Shown here in pieces: positions 43,513-52,019 of a DNA stretch of 55,179 nt. Position 1 is the first letter of the stretch. Every line of letters begins with the position of its first letter. A program made the translations under genes and the position numbers. Origin of the DNA: Chloroflexota bacterium (GTDB lineage: Bacteria > Chloroflexota > Dehalococcoidia > UBA2247 > RBG-13-53-26); the NCBI GenBank assembly GCA_016875915.1, contig VGOM01000012.1, forward strand, positions 1 to 55,179, read 5' to 3'. The notes under the pieces were generated by a model. It was not told where the DNA came from. It searched no databases and was given only the letters and a program-made list of their open reading frames with translations.

Positions 43513-43660
43513 ACTACGATGCTGTCGGGCAGATCTGAGAAAGCTACCGGTCCATCATCTCCTTCAAAACGTTTAGTCGCCAGCGTTGAGCGGAATCCCT
43601 CACTCTGTCGGGCCAAAAGACCACAGACCTGGCACTCCGCCTCCGCTGCGCAGAGCCGGT

Positions 43661-43719
43661 ACCATTATGGAGTGCCCCGCCCGTATTTGGAAGTAATCCA
43701 GTTCTAGAAGATATTTCTA
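43661..43719 (-). promoter_or_regulatory. Promoter with 19-base upstream box (copy 1)
   Basis: On the minus strand the 19-base TAGAAATATCTTCTAGAAC is followed by exactly 30 bases and CCATAATGGT. CATAAT would be the -10; 17 bases upstream TTCCAA would be a poor -35, so the box, centred near -53, looks like an activator site. It contains the palindrome TTCTAGAA. It drives the riboswitch B transcript. A second copy with identical box and spacing is at 51931. Confidence 0.65.
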
Positions 43720-43760
43720 CTGCAGGGCGCAGATGGGCCATGCTTCCCTCGAGGCAGGCA

Positions 43761-43789
43761 TGTTGGCGGATCACGTTTCTTGATATAAT
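43761..43789 (+). promoter_or_regulatory. Promoter of the electron-transfer operon
   Basis: TATAAT at 43784-43789 with TGTTGG at 43761-43766 (17-base spacer), about 120 bases ahead of the first gene at 43910. The -35 is weak. Confidence 0.5.
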
Positions 43790-43909
43790 GCCCAATCATA
43801 CCGCTCCCGATGCCAGAATCCCCTTGATGCACCGAGAAGCATGCCGAGGACACTGAGCTCTTCGGCTCTGAGCAGTGACTGAATCCATCACTGCGGGTGG
43901 AGGAAGACA

Positions 43910-45406
43910 ATGACCAATCCCTCTGGAACCAGTGTTGAACCGGACATCGAGATCAAGGGTGCGCTTGAGGGCATTGTCGGGCATCAGAACGTGGTCGATG
44001 CCCCGGACATCCTCAAAGCCCATGGTGGTGACTGCAGCTTCGCCGCTGGGTGTCCGCCTCTCTTCCTGGTGAAGCCCCAGCAGGCGGAGCAGGTTCATCA
44101 ACTGGTCAGATGGGCCAACCGAACCCTGATGCCCCTGATTCCCGTGAGCTCAGGCCCTCCTCATTTCAAAGGCGACACTGTCCCCACGCTGGGCGGAGTG
44201 GTGGTGGACCTGTCGGGGATGAACAAGATGCTCCGCATTGACCGGAGGAACCGCGTGGCGATGATCGAGCCGGGGACGACGTTCTCGGCTCTGAAGTCCG
44301 AGGTGGAGAAGCAGAACATGCGTTTGATGCTCCCGCTGGCGCCGAGGCGCACCAAGTCGGTACTGGGGAGCTACATGGAGCGCGACCCGATACTGGTGCC
44401 GAAATACCACTGGGATATGTCGGATCCCCTCTGCTGCACGGAAGTGGTCTTTGGGACGGGTGAGGTGTTCAGGACGGGTGCCGCGTCGGGACCGGGCACA
44501 CTCGACGAACAGCGGGAGTCGGGTCAAGCACAGAAGAACCCCCTGGGCCCCGGGCCCAGCGATCTGTTCAGAGTGGTGCAGGGGGCTCAGGGTACGCTGG
44601 GGATAGTCACCTGGGCCACGGTCCGACTGGAGCTTCTGCCATCCGTCAGGAAGCTGTTCATGGTGGGCTGCACCGCAGTCGAGGAGGTCATCGACTTCAT
44701 CTACCGGCTGCAGCGCCTGAAACTGGGAGACGAATGCCTCGTCCTCGATCGGCTGAATCTGGCCTCACTGCTTGAACATGACTCTCGATGCATCGAGGAG
44801 TGCCGCTCTGCGCTCCCGGCGTACATCCTGGTCTTCGTCATCGCGGGCTACGAGAGGTTTCCGGAGGAACGGGTGGACTACCAGACCAAGGACATGCTGG
44901 AGATCGCCCAGCGCTGCGGCGTACGTCCGGTGGCAACGCTCCCCGGGGTGGATTCCGGGAGGCTTCTCCAGGTACTGAGCGAGCCGAGTGCCGAGCCATA
45001 CTGGAAGCTACGCTATCGGGGCAGCAACGCCGAGATATTCTTCCTGACCACCCTGGATCGATCAGCGCAGTTCATCGAAACCATGCGCGGGGTTGCCCGG
45101 GAAGCAGGCTTCCCCACGGCCAGCATGGGCACGTACATCCAGCCCATACAGCAGGGGCGCTCCTGCCATGTGGAGTTTGACTTGGCATTCGATGCGAACG
45201 AGGAGACGGAGGTGGCTCTGGCGAAGAGGACCCTCGAACTGGCAGGCAAGGCCTTGATGCAGAAGGGGGCCTTCTTATCCAGGCCCTACGGGGGATGGGT
45301 GGACATGATAGGCAGTGACTGCGCCGAGAACGTCATAGCCCTGAGAAAGGTGAAGAGGATCTTCGATCCCAACAACATAATGAACCCCGGCAAGCTCTGT
45401 TTCTAG
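43910..45406 (+). CDS. FAD-binding oxidoreductase (VAO/GlcD-type)
   Basis: A 498-residue flavoprotein of the vanillyl-alcohol oxidase superfamily. The FAD_binding_4 domain spans about residues 45-220 (PVSSGPPHFKGDTVPTLGGVVVDLSGMNKML, then AMIEPG, and GAQGTLGIVTWATVRL). The C-terminus ends FDPNNIMNPGKLCF, typical of GlcD/lactate dehydrogenase relatives. It probably oxidises a hydroxy acid or phenolic substrate and hands electrons to a carrier. GTGGAGG lies just upstream of ATG 43910. It is the first gene of a six-gene operon with EtfB 13 bases downstream, so an ETF-like carrier may accept its electrons. Confidence 0.92.
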   Translation: MTNPSGTSVEPDIEIKGALEGIVGHQNVVDAPDILKAHGGDCSFAAGCPPLFLVKPQQAEQVHQLVRWANRTLMPLIPVSSGPPHFKGDTVPTLGGVVVDLSGMNKMLRIDRRNRVAMIEPGTTFSALKSEVEKQNMRLMLPLAPRRTKSVLGSYMERDPILVPKYHWDMSDPLCCTEVVFGTGEVFRTGAASGPGTLDEQRESGQAQKNPLGPGPSDLFRVVQGAQGTLGIVTWATVRLELLPSVRKLFMVGCTAVEEVIDFIYRLQRLKLGDECLVLDRLNLASLLEHDSRCIEECRSALPAYILVFVIAGYERFPEERVDYQTKDMLEIAQRCGVRPVATLPGVDSGRLLQVLSEPSAEPYWKLRYRGSNAEIFFLTTLDRSAQFIETMRGVAREAGFPTASMGTYIQPIQQGRSCHVEFDLAFDANEETEVALAKRTLELAGKALMQKGAFLSRPYGGWVDMIGSDCAENVIALRKVKRIFDPNNIMNPGKLCF

Positions 45407-45419
45407 CCGGCTCGGAAAG

Positions 45420-46208
45420 ATGCAGATCGTTGTCTGTGTCAAGCAAGTGGTCGACCCGGAGATGCCCCATTCTGCCTTCAGGGTTGACCCGGAGCAAAAA
45501 CGGGTGGTGCCGCCACCGGGCACTCCGCCGGTGCTGTCTCCCTTTGACCAGAATGCCCTTGAGGCGGCACTGCAGATCAGGGATCGGCTCGGCGCGAAGG
45601 TCATTGCCGTGAGCATGGGGAGCAGCCTGGCCCGTCCTGTGCTGAGCAGGACGCTGGCGGCCGGAGCAGACGAACTCATTCTTCTGGAAGACCCGTCGTT
45701 CCGGGACTTGGACAGCTTCGCCGCCGCCGGCGTTCTGGCCGCAGCCGTGAGGAAGATCGGGGAAGTCGACATGGTCTTCACCGGCCGCCAGTCGTCGGAC
45801 TGGGACTCAGGGATTACCGGCTGCGTCCTGGCGGAGGAGTTGGGTTTCCCCTGCATCACCGTGGCCAGCAAGGTGGAGATCGCTGACGGGCAGGTGAGGG
45901 TTGAGCGGGTCATCGCGGATGGCTTTGAGGTTGTTGAAGCGCCCCTTCCATGCGTCGTCACCATCGATAGCGCGCTGGGGGAACTGCGTCAGGTCACACT
46001 GCAGGCCCTGTCGGCTGCGCGAAAGAAGCCACTGCGTCTGTGGAAGGCGGCGGACCTGGATCTACCCCCGCTGCCACCGCCTCGCTGTGAACTGCTTGAC
46101 TTGTTCGTGCCGAAGCGGGAAACGAACTGCGAGTTCATGGACGGAGACACTCCCGGAGCCGCGGCAGCCAGGCTGGCCGAGAGACTGCGAGAGGAGGGCC
46201 TCCTGTGA
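45420..46208 (+). CDS. etfB: Electron transfer flavoprotein beta subunit
   Basis: A 262-residue EtfB/FixA protein. MQIVVCVKQVVDPEMP opens the fold, with NALEAALQIRD, VIAVSMGS, GADELILLED, and the signature ADGFEVVEAPLPCVVTIDSALGELR near 155-180. ETF is normally an alpha-beta dimer holding FAD in the alpha subunit, but no EtfA is present in this operon or window. The gene is packed tightly between the first VAO flavoprotein and a CCG-domain Fe-S protein. EtfA may be encoded elsewhere, or this beta subunit may pair with another flavoprotein of the operon. Confidence 0.93.
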   Translation: MQIVVCVKQVVDPEMPHSAFRVDPEQKRVVPPPGTPPVLSPFDQNALEAALQIRDRLGAKVIAVSMGSSLARPVLSRTLAAGADELILLEDPSFRDLDSFAAAGVLAAAVRKIGEVDMVFTGRQSSDWDSGITGCVLAEELGFPCITVASKVEIADGQVRVERVIADGFEVVEAPLPCVVTIDSALGELRQVTLQALSAARKKPLRLWKAADLDLPPLPPPRCELLDLFVPKRETNCEFMDGDTPGAAAARLAERLREEGLL

Positions 46209-46227
46209 CCGAGGGGAGGGAGAGAGA

Positions 46228-47514
46228 ATGATACTTGAACTCAAGGACTACCTGGATGACATGAAGAGGTGTGCCAGGTGTTCGCTGTGCAAGTGGCCGC
46301 CCCTGGCGCAGATGAAGAGCTGGAGGTTCTCCAACAACTGCCCCAGCATCGCCAGATACAACTTCCACACGTATTCCGGCGGCGGAAGGATGGCCCTGGG
46401 GCTGGCCCTGGCCGAAGGACGGCTCGACACCATAACTGATGAGCTGCTGAACATCGTCTACCGGTGCACAGCCTGTGGTGCCTGCGATTCATCCTGCAAG
46501 TACAACGCCGAACTTGAGGTACTGTGGCCCATCTACTCCACCCGTGCGCATCTTGCCGGCATGGGCTACTTCCTCCCCGAACACTCCATGATCATTGACA
46601 GCCTGAGGAAGGAAGACAACACCCTGATGAAGCCCAAGGCTGACCGCGGCAAGTGGGCCGAGGGTCTTGGTGTCAAGGATCTCTCCAAGGGTGAGAAGGC
46701 AGAGGTTGTCTACCATGCTGGGTGTCTCTACTGCTACGACCCTGAGCTGTCGGCCATAGCCAGAGACACGGTCCTGCTCCTGAAGCAGGCAGGCGTTGAT
46801 GTGGGCATCAGGGGCAGCCAGGAGACATGCTGTGGCAGCACCGCCTTCCAGTTGGGCTTCCAGGGCGAGTTCATCAAGTTCGCCGAGAGCAACATTGACG
46901 ACTGGAATGCCGCCGGCGTGGCCAGGGTTGTCACCTCATGCGCCTGCGGATTCGGCATCATGAAGTCGGTCTATCCCCTCCTGGGCAGGCAAATGAAGTT
47001 CGAGGTGCTTCATATCACCCAGTATCTCGATGAGCTGCTCAAACAGGGCAAGTTGAGGTTCTCCCGGAGCTTCCCCGCGCGGGTGACCTACCATGATCCC
47101 TGCAACCTGGGTCGGAAATCGGAGACATACGTCCCCTGGAAGGGCACGGAGAAGAAGGTCCTCGGCCAGTTCATCCTGAGGGAACCCGAGAAGGCCGTGA
47201 GCCGCGGCTGGAACGGCGTCTATGAACCTCCCCGCGACATCATCAGGAGCGTGCCCGGCATCCAGTTCGTGGAGATGGAGAGGATCATGGAGTACTCCTG
47301 GTGCTGTGGGGCCGGCTCAGGAGTCAAGCAGACCATGAACGATCTGGCCCTTTGGACGGCGTCCGAACGCATAGCGGAGGCGAAATCCGTGGGTGGCGAA
47401 GCCATTGTCACTGCCTGTGCGTGGTGTGAGCAGAACCTGAAGGAGGCCGTTAGGCAGACCGGAGGCAATCTCATGGTCTATGACATCGTAGAGCTGGTCA
47501 GGCAAGCGCTATGA
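46228..47514 (+). CDS. CCG-domain Fe-S oxidoreductase (GlcF/GlpC/HdrD-like)
   Basis: A 428-residue electron-transfer protein. Two N-terminal 4Fe-4S motifs are visible: CARCSLCKW with NNCPS (about residues 14-36) and RCTACGACDSSCK (about 77-90). Two CCG domains follow: HAGCLYC and ETCCGSTA (about 160-205), then HDPCNLGR and SWCCGAGSG with CAWCEQN (about 285-410). These bind a special cluster or relay electrons between flavins and membrane or thiol acceptors. The start was set at ATG 46228, preceded by GAGGGGAGGG; the frame is open upstream only as an overlap with etfB. It sits between EtfB and the second VAO flavoprotein. Confidence 0.92.
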   Translation: MILELKDYLDDMKRCARCSLCKWPPLAQMKSWRFSNNCPSIARYNFHTYSGGGRMALGLALAEGRLDTITDELLNIVYRCTACGACDSSCKYNAELEVLWPIYSTRAHLAGMGYFLPEHSMIIDSLRKEDNTLMKPKADRGKWAEGLGVKDLSKGEKAEVVYHAGCLYCYDPELSAIARDTVLLLKQAGVDVGIRGSQETCCGSTAFQLGFQGEFIKFAESNIDDWNAAGVARVVTSCACGFGIMKSVYPLLGRQMKFEVLHITQYLDELLKQGKLRFSRSFPARVTYHDPCNLGRKSETYVPWKGTEKKVLGQFILREPEKAVSRGWNGVYEPPRDIIRSVPGIQFVEMERIMEYSWCCGAGSGVKQTMNDLALWTASERIAEAKSVGGEAIVTACAWCEQNLKEAVRQTGGNLMVYDIVELVRQAL

Positions 47515-47541
47515 GCACGGTTTGGAGTGAAGGAGGCAACC

Positions 47542-49107
47542 ATGGCCCTTCGCAGAGATACCTACAGATTGTTTGAGAACGTCGTCGGTCCGGAGAACAT
47601 ATCGGATGAGCCGGCGGTCCTCCGGTCCTACATGTACCAGCCCTTTGGCTCGAAGGAAGGAGTGTGGGCTGAGATCTCGCCCGAGGCCGTTATTCTGCCG
47701 GCGACCACTGAAGAGGTCGTGGCCATAGCCAAGATATGTAACAGGTACGGCATTGTGTTCAAGCCCATGAGCACCGGCTGGGGGCTTCACAATCTGCCGG
47801 GGGTGGAAGGGGCAGTGTCCCTTGACCTGCGCCGCATGAACCGCATCCTGGAGATCGATGAGAAGAACATGTACGCGGTAGTCGAGCCGCACGTGATCTG
47901 CATGCAGCTCCAGGTAGAGGCGATGAAGAGGGGACTCAACTGCCACATCATCGGTGCAGGCTCCAACACCTCGGTCCTGGCCAGTGCGACCTCAGTAGTC
48001 GGCTACGGGCCGGATGGACTCAGTATGGGCTTCAGCGGGCGCAATCTTCTGGGGGTGGAGTGGGTACTCCCCACCGGCGATGTTCTGAAGCTGGGATCTC
48101 CGGGAGCGGGGTCCGGCTGGTTCTGTGGCGACGGTCCAGGGCCCAGCCTGCGGGGCATCATAAGGGGATGGGAAGGGGCCTGGGGCGGTCTGGGAGTGTT
48201 CACCAAGTGCGCTGTCAAGCTGTTCCACTGGAACGGGCCGCCCGAGTTGGAGATGAAGCGGACGCCGCCGAACTACGTGCTCAAGGAGCCGATCAAGAAC
48301 ATGAAGGTAGCTCTGTTCAGTTTCCCAACCATTGAGAAGCTGGCGGAAGCCGCTTTGCAGTTGGGTGAGGCGGAGATCGGATGGTTCGTTTCGCGGCTGA
48401 GCCCATCCTTCGTTGGCCTGCAGATGGCATCGGGGGCCAACTACGTGGCCACCTGGCAGACGGGGATGCTTCAGGAAATGCTCAAGTACAGCTTCCTCTT
48501 TGTCATCTTCGCCAACTCCGAAGGGGAGTTTGACTACCAGCAGAAGGTGCTCGCCCAAGTCCTGGGAGACACCGGCGGGCAGATCTCACCGGTGTCGGAG
48601 TCCAGGGAAATGCAGGAACTGACGGCGACGGCCGTGATCAAAGTGGACGAGGTCACCCGATCGTGCTTCCGCACCACAGGGGGATTCAACACGTCCTTCG
48701 GAGCCATGGATACAGTGGACCTGGCCATGAGCCAGATCAAGGCTGGAAGGGTGCTCAAGGACAAGTACATCCGAAGGGGCGTGATCATGGACGATGGCGG
48801 AGACAATTCCGCAACACTGGTGTTCGACCAGGGACACATGGCCTACACCGAGATGCTGCTGATGTACGATCACCACGACCATGATTCCGCAGAAGGTGCC
48901 TATCAGTATCTGACTGAGTCCAATCAGGCGATGCTGGATCAGAAGCTTGGCACACCGATATTCCAGGTTTCTCAGGTGGGCCAGGGAAAGCATGGGATGT
49001 TCGGGTCGGCATGTTACAACTATGACAAGTGGCTGCGCAGAATCAAGAGGCAGTTTGACCCCAACAACGCCTGTGATCCCACCGCCTATTCATCACCGGA
49101 GGAATGA
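47542..49107 (+). CDS. FAD-binding oxidoreductase (4-cresol dehydrogenase/VAO-like)
   Basis: A 521-residue flavoprotein of the VAO superfamily, closer in layout to 4-cresol dehydrogenase and vanillyl-alcohol oxidase than the first one of the operon. The FAD domain spans about residues 40-230 (PATTEEVVAIAKICNRYG, PMSTGWGLHNLPG, GAGSNTSVLASATSVVGYG, and GGLGVFTKCAVKLF). The C-terminus ends RQFDPNNACDPTAYSS. AAGGAGG lies five bases ahead of ATG 47542. It probably oxidises a benzylic, phenolic or hydroxy substrate, with electrons passing to the Fe-S protein or EtfB. Confidence 0.92.
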   Translation: MALRRDTYRLFENVVGPENISDEPAVLRSYMYQPFGSKEGVWAEISPEAVILPATTEEVVAIAKICNRYGIVFKPMSTGWGLHNLPGVEGAVSLDLRRMNRILEIDEKNMYAVVEPHVICMQLQVEAMKRGLNCHIIGAGSNTSVLASATSVVGYGPDGLSMGFSGRNLLGVEWVLPTGDVLKLGSPGAGSGWFCGDGPGPSLRGIIRGWEGAWGGLGVFTKCAVKLFHWNGPPELEMKRTPPNYVLKEPIKNMKVALFSFPTIEKLAEAALQLGEAEIGWFVSRLSPSFVGLQMASGANYVATWQTGMLQEMLKYSFLFVIFANSEGEFDYQQKVLAQVLGDTGGQISPVSESREMQELTATAVIKVDEVTRSCFRTTGGFNTSFGAMDTVDLAMSQIKAGRVLKDKYIRRGVIMDDGGDNSATLVFDQGHMAYTEMLLMYDHHDHDSAEGAYQYLTESNQAMLDQKLGTPIFQVSQVGQGKHGMFGSACYNYDKWLRRIKRQFDPNNACDPTAYSSPEE

Positions 49108-49168
49108 CATCGACTGCACTGTTGGGCTCGATCGAAGTCCAGAAACAGGGTCATGAGGAGGTGCCTGG

Positions 49169-50560
49169 ATGAGCAGCTATGATCTGATTGTGGTGGGGGG
49201 TGGCCCGGGGGGGAGCGCGGCAGCCAAGGAGGCCGCTGACGCCGGCCTCAAGACGATCGTCTTTGAGAGGGGACGATTCTGTGGCGAGAAGAACTCATCG
49301 GGCTTTGGATTATCACCCAAGGCGGCCCGGGATTTTGAGTACATCAAGGAACTCGATCTGCCCTCGCTGTGGCCGACCAAGTTCGGCGTGATGCACATTG
49401 TGCAGCCTCAGCCTTCGAACGCGGACCGGATGACCTGGGGGCTGACACCGCCGCGGCGCAACAGCTACCCGCAAGCCAGCGAGTACATGGTGCAGATGAT
49501 GTACCGGCCCGAGTTCGACCAGTGGATGATGGAGAAGGCTACTTCGGCAGGGGCGGAGCTGAAGCTGACCGCTCTCATCAACAACGTCATCCGGGAGGGC
49601 GAACAGGTGGTGGGTGTCGTAGACCACGAAGGCCACCAGTACCGGGCACCAGTGGTGATTGCCGCAGACGGTGCTCGTTCCCTAGTGGCTCAGAAGGCCG
49701 GGTTGAGAAAGAAATGGGACAAGGATCAGGTGACAGTGCTGGCCACCCTTGATTTCGAGGCCGATCCGGAGCGCATTGCCGAGTACTGCGGCGACACGAA
49801 CGTCCACATCTTCATGGGGCCGGACCGGGGAGGCTACGTCACCATTACGCGAACCGGATTCCACATAGGTTCACGCCCGGCGAAGACACTGCTCGATGAA
49901 GTGGACGCGGGCCGCAACTTGTCCAGCACCTCTGTCATGGACAATGCGCGCCTGGACTTCGTCCAGCGCCTCATCAAGGCGACTAGGGCCAAGCCGAGGG
50001 AATTCCAGCTCACCCACCTGCCCTGGTTGAAGAAGTTCAACGAGAGGATCTATACCGGGGGCCTCATGCTCACCGGCGACGCTGCAGGGGTCCCTGAACC
50101 GTTCATGGCGGAAGGGGTCTGGCAGGCGATGTATTCGTCAAGGCTTGCGGCTCAGACTGCTGTGCGGGCGCACAAGGACAAGGACTTCTCCAAAGCATAC
50201 TTCAAGCAGTACATGGAAGAGCTCAAGGCATCGCCCGTAGGGGTTGACTTCACGGCGGGCACGGTCCTCAGAGACTTCTTCTCGGAATGGACCTCCCAGA
50301 CGTTCTACGATCTGTTTGACAACGTGGCGGATGCCATGTTCTACGGAATGCTCACCATGGCTGAACCCCATGCTCAAGGAATGATGCGTGTACCCGGAAT
50401 AGTGGTGGATATGATCCCCCAACTGCTCTTCCTGGCCCGCTACTACTTCCCGATAACGGAGGAAGCCTCAAGGGAAAAGACAGCCAACTTCATGGCTGGG
50501 ATGAGGGCGATGGTCCCTCTGATCAAGAGCATGATGCCGCCGGCAGCAGGAGGGAAGTGA
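49169..50560 (+). CDS. fixC: FixC-like flavoprotein dehydrogenase
   Basis: A 463-residue FAD protein of the FixC/ETF-quinone oxidoreductase family. The FAD motif is VVGGGPGGSAAAKEA (about residues 8-22), then FERGRFCGEK; the second FAD segment is GLMLTGDAAGVPEPFMAEGVWQAMYS (about 295-320). The family takes electrons from ETF and passes them to quinone or, with FixABX, to ferredoxin by bifurcation. GAGGAGG lies upstream of ATG 49169. Its stop overlaps the fixX start region. Linked fixA-type (etfB) is present, fixB-type (etfA) is not. Confidence 0.92.
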   Translation: MSSYDLIVVGGGPGGSAAAKEAADAGLKTIVFERGRFCGEKNSSGFGLSPKAARDFEYIKELDLPSLWPTKFGVMHIVQPQPSNADRMTWGLTPPRRNSYPQASEYMVQMMYRPEFDQWMMEKATSAGAELKLTALINNVIREGEQVVGVVDHEGHQYRAPVVIAADGARSLVAQKAGLRKKWDKDQVTVLATLDFEADPERIAEYCGDTNVHIFMGPDRGGYVTITRTGFHIGSRPAKTLLDEVDAGRNLSSTSVMDNARLDFVQRLIKATRAKPREFQLTHLPWLKKFNERIYTGGLMLTGDAAGVPEPFMAEGVWQAMYSSRLAAQTAVRAHKDKDFSKAYFKQYMEELKASPVGVDFTAGTVLRDFFSEWTSQTFYDLFDNVADAMFYGMLTMAEPHAQGMMRVPGIVVDMIPQLLFLARYYFPITEEASREKTANFMAGMRAMVPLIKSMMPPAAGGK

Positions 50561-50562
50561 TC

Positions 50563-50841
50563 ATGGAGAAGCATCCTATACAGAAGAGACAACTCGTCAA
50601 AGTGATCGAATCACCCGTCGACTTCATCAAGGTAGACCAACAGAAATGCGTCGGCTGCCGGAACTGCGTCATAATCTGCGGCATGAACCTGTGGAAAGTG
50701 AGTGACGGCAAGGCCGCTCTGGCCGCCGACTACCGGAGGTTCTGCACGGAGTGCGCATCGTGCTTCACCGTTTGCGACTATGATGCCATCGAGTTCACCT
50801 TCCCACCGCCCGGGTACGGCGTGGTGTACGAGAAAGGCTGA
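50563..50841 (+). CDS. fixX: FixX-like ferredoxin
   Basis: A 92-residue ferredoxin-like protein. Two C-x2-C-x2-C-x3-C motifs are visible, CVGCRNCVIIC (about residues 27-37) and CTECASCFTVC (about 60-70), for two 4Fe-4S clusters. The segment DYDAIEFTFPPPGYGV matches the FixX C-terminus. ATG 50563 is preferred because AGGAGGG lies nine bases upstream; GTG 50557 overlaps the fixC stop. It pairs with FixC as in ETF-quinone oxidoreductases, where the Fe-S domain is fused. Confidence 0.93.
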   Translation: MEKHPIQKRQLVKVIESPVDFIKVDQQKCVGCRNCVIICGMNLWKVSDGKAALAADYRRFCTECASCFTVCDYDAIEFTFPPPGYGVVYEKG

Positions 50842-50904
50842 TCCTCGGGATTCCGAAGCAATACCCGTGCGGAGGGCGGCCTCAAGACACGAAGGTCTTT
50901 GCGG

Positions 50905-50980
50905 TGGTGAGGCGCAGAGGACTCGAACCTCTAACCGGCTGATTAAGAGTCAGCTGCTCTACCTGTTGAGCTAGCGCCCC
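50905..50980 (-). tRNA. tRNA-Lys (CTT)
   Basis: A complete 76-base tRNA with encoded CCA. Acceptor GGGGCGC pairs with GCGCCTC, the anticodon arm is GCTGA-CTCTTAA-TCAGC with anticodon CTT, and the T arm is AGAGG-TTCGAGT-CCTCT. It is transcribed opposite to its protein-coding neighbours. Confidence 0.97.
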
Positions 50981-50996
50981 CCGTTGAAGCCTACCT

Positions 50997-51026
50997 ATTC
51001 TATCGCAAACCGGAAGCGGAAGACAA
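50997..51026 (-). promoter_or_regulatory. Promoter of tRNA-Lys
   Basis: On the minus strand TTGTCT (51026-51021), an 18-base spacer and TAGAAT (51002-50997) end 16 bases before the tRNA 5' end at 50980. Confidence 0.65.
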
Positions 51027-51099
51027 GGCGATTCCGTTCGGCGTCGGCCATCTTGCCCTATGGAGCGGCGGATAGGATGAAGCCGCGCTGGATCAGCTA

Positions 51100-51129
51100 T
51101 TGACGGATTCGGATGCAACTGTCTAGAAT
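51100..51129 (+). promoter_or_regulatory. Promoter for the membrane protein at 51201
   Basis: TTGACG at 51100-51105, an 18-base spacer and TAGAAT at 51124-51129, about 70 bases ahead of the start codon. Confidence 0.65.
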
Positions 51130-51200
51130 GATTGCGGCCTGCAGAGATCATATCTCAGATGGCAGATAGGCAGAACGCATAGGCTCAGGAGGTGTGGATC

Positions 51201-51740
51201 ATGGAGTTTGTCAGCATGTTGGTCATCCTCCCTTCCGTCCTGACTGTTGTGGCTCTGATCTACCTGGTGACCAGGGGCCTGCCGCAACGAGGGGATGATT
51301 TCAGTGCACAGCGGGCCCTCATAGCCTACAGCTACACCTTGATCGCTCTGAGCGTGGTGGCCGGGGCAGTGGGATTGTTCTACTTCGTCAGAATCGGCAT
51401 GATGGAGGCCTACCGTCTGGAGTGGCCCTTCAAGGATGTGGTCCTTGCCTCTGTTCTGACCGGCACTGGTATTGTGCTGTCACTCCTCCATCTGTTGACC
51501 CGGAACAGGGTGAGGGCCGGGGCGGAGCCGGCAGCGGGTCTGGCGAAGCGGCAGTACCTCTCCTGGATGGTCTTCGCCTTCGGGATAGCAGCGCTGGTGA
51601 CGCTTCCTCTGGCACTGTACCAGGCCATTCAGTACTACCGTGACGAGGTCTATGCTGCCCCCGCCACCGAGATATCAGTAGCGGTGGTGGTCGTGGTTGT
51701 CTGGGCCTACTATCTTTTCAGAACCCTTCGAGAAGTCTAA
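51201..51740 (+). CDS. Four-pass membrane protein (hypothetical)
   Basis: A 179-residue membrane protein with four or five hydrophobic segments (about residues 5-23, 42-65, 80-100, 120-145 and 155-172). A charged loop with RNRVRAG lies between the third and fourth. The arrangement resembles the DUF5671 type of small membrane proteins, but I do not recognise it firmly. AGGAGG lies eight bases ahead of ATG 51201. It has its own promoter and no operon partner. Confidence 0.8.
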   Translation: MEFVSMLVILPSVLTVVALIYLVTRGLPQRGDDFSAQRALIAYSYTLIALSVVAGAVGLFYFVRIGMMEAYRLEWPFKDVVLASVLTGTGIVLSLLHLLTRNRVRAGAEPAAGLAKRQYLSWMVFAFGIAALVTLPLALYQAIQYYRDEVYAAPATEISVAVVVVVVWAYYLFRTLREV

Positions 51741-51930
51741 CTGCTCGCTGCGCACGGTTGGCGCGGGGCGGGAAGCCTGCAAAGGGACTGACGTCGGTCT
51801 CTTTGGCCTTCCAAACTGCGGCTGCAGTCCTCGGGGCAACCGGCGGCGGGATTTCGAGACGGCGCTTCCCGCCGAACCACCGGCTTCTCCCCGCCCCGCG
51901 TTCCGCCCGGAACGGTCTTGTCTGGCCGGA

Positions 51931-51989
51931 TAGAAATATCTTCTAGAACAGAGTCACTTCCCAAGCGGTGCATGGCGGACCATAATGGT
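51931..51989 (+). promoter_or_regulatory. Promoter with 19-base upstream box (copy 2)
   Basis: TAGAAATATCTTCTAGAAC at 51931-51949, then exactly 30 bases, then CCATAATGGT at 51980-51989, the same module as on the minus strand at 43719-43661. CATAAT would be the -10 and TTCCCA, 17 bases upstream, a weak -35. It lies about 30 bases ahead of the small zinc-finger gene at 52020. Confidence 0.65.
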
Positions 51990-52019
51990 GTCCGATCCGT
52001 GGAGGGGAGGTGATAGGCA

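Larger units (their letters stand above)
43301..43909. other. Divergent regulatory region
   Basis: A 609-base gap between the secreted repeat protein (minus) and the electron-transfer operon (plus). From left to right it holds riboswitch B with terminator, about 150 bases of leader, the minus-strand promoter with the 19-base box, and the plus-strand promoter at 43761-43789. No gene is supported. Confidence 0.7.

Noticed and set aside
45901-46227. Frame upstream of the CCG-domain protein
   Set aside because: It overlaps etfB in another frame; ATG 46228 has a strong ribosome site and the expected cysteine motifs follow.
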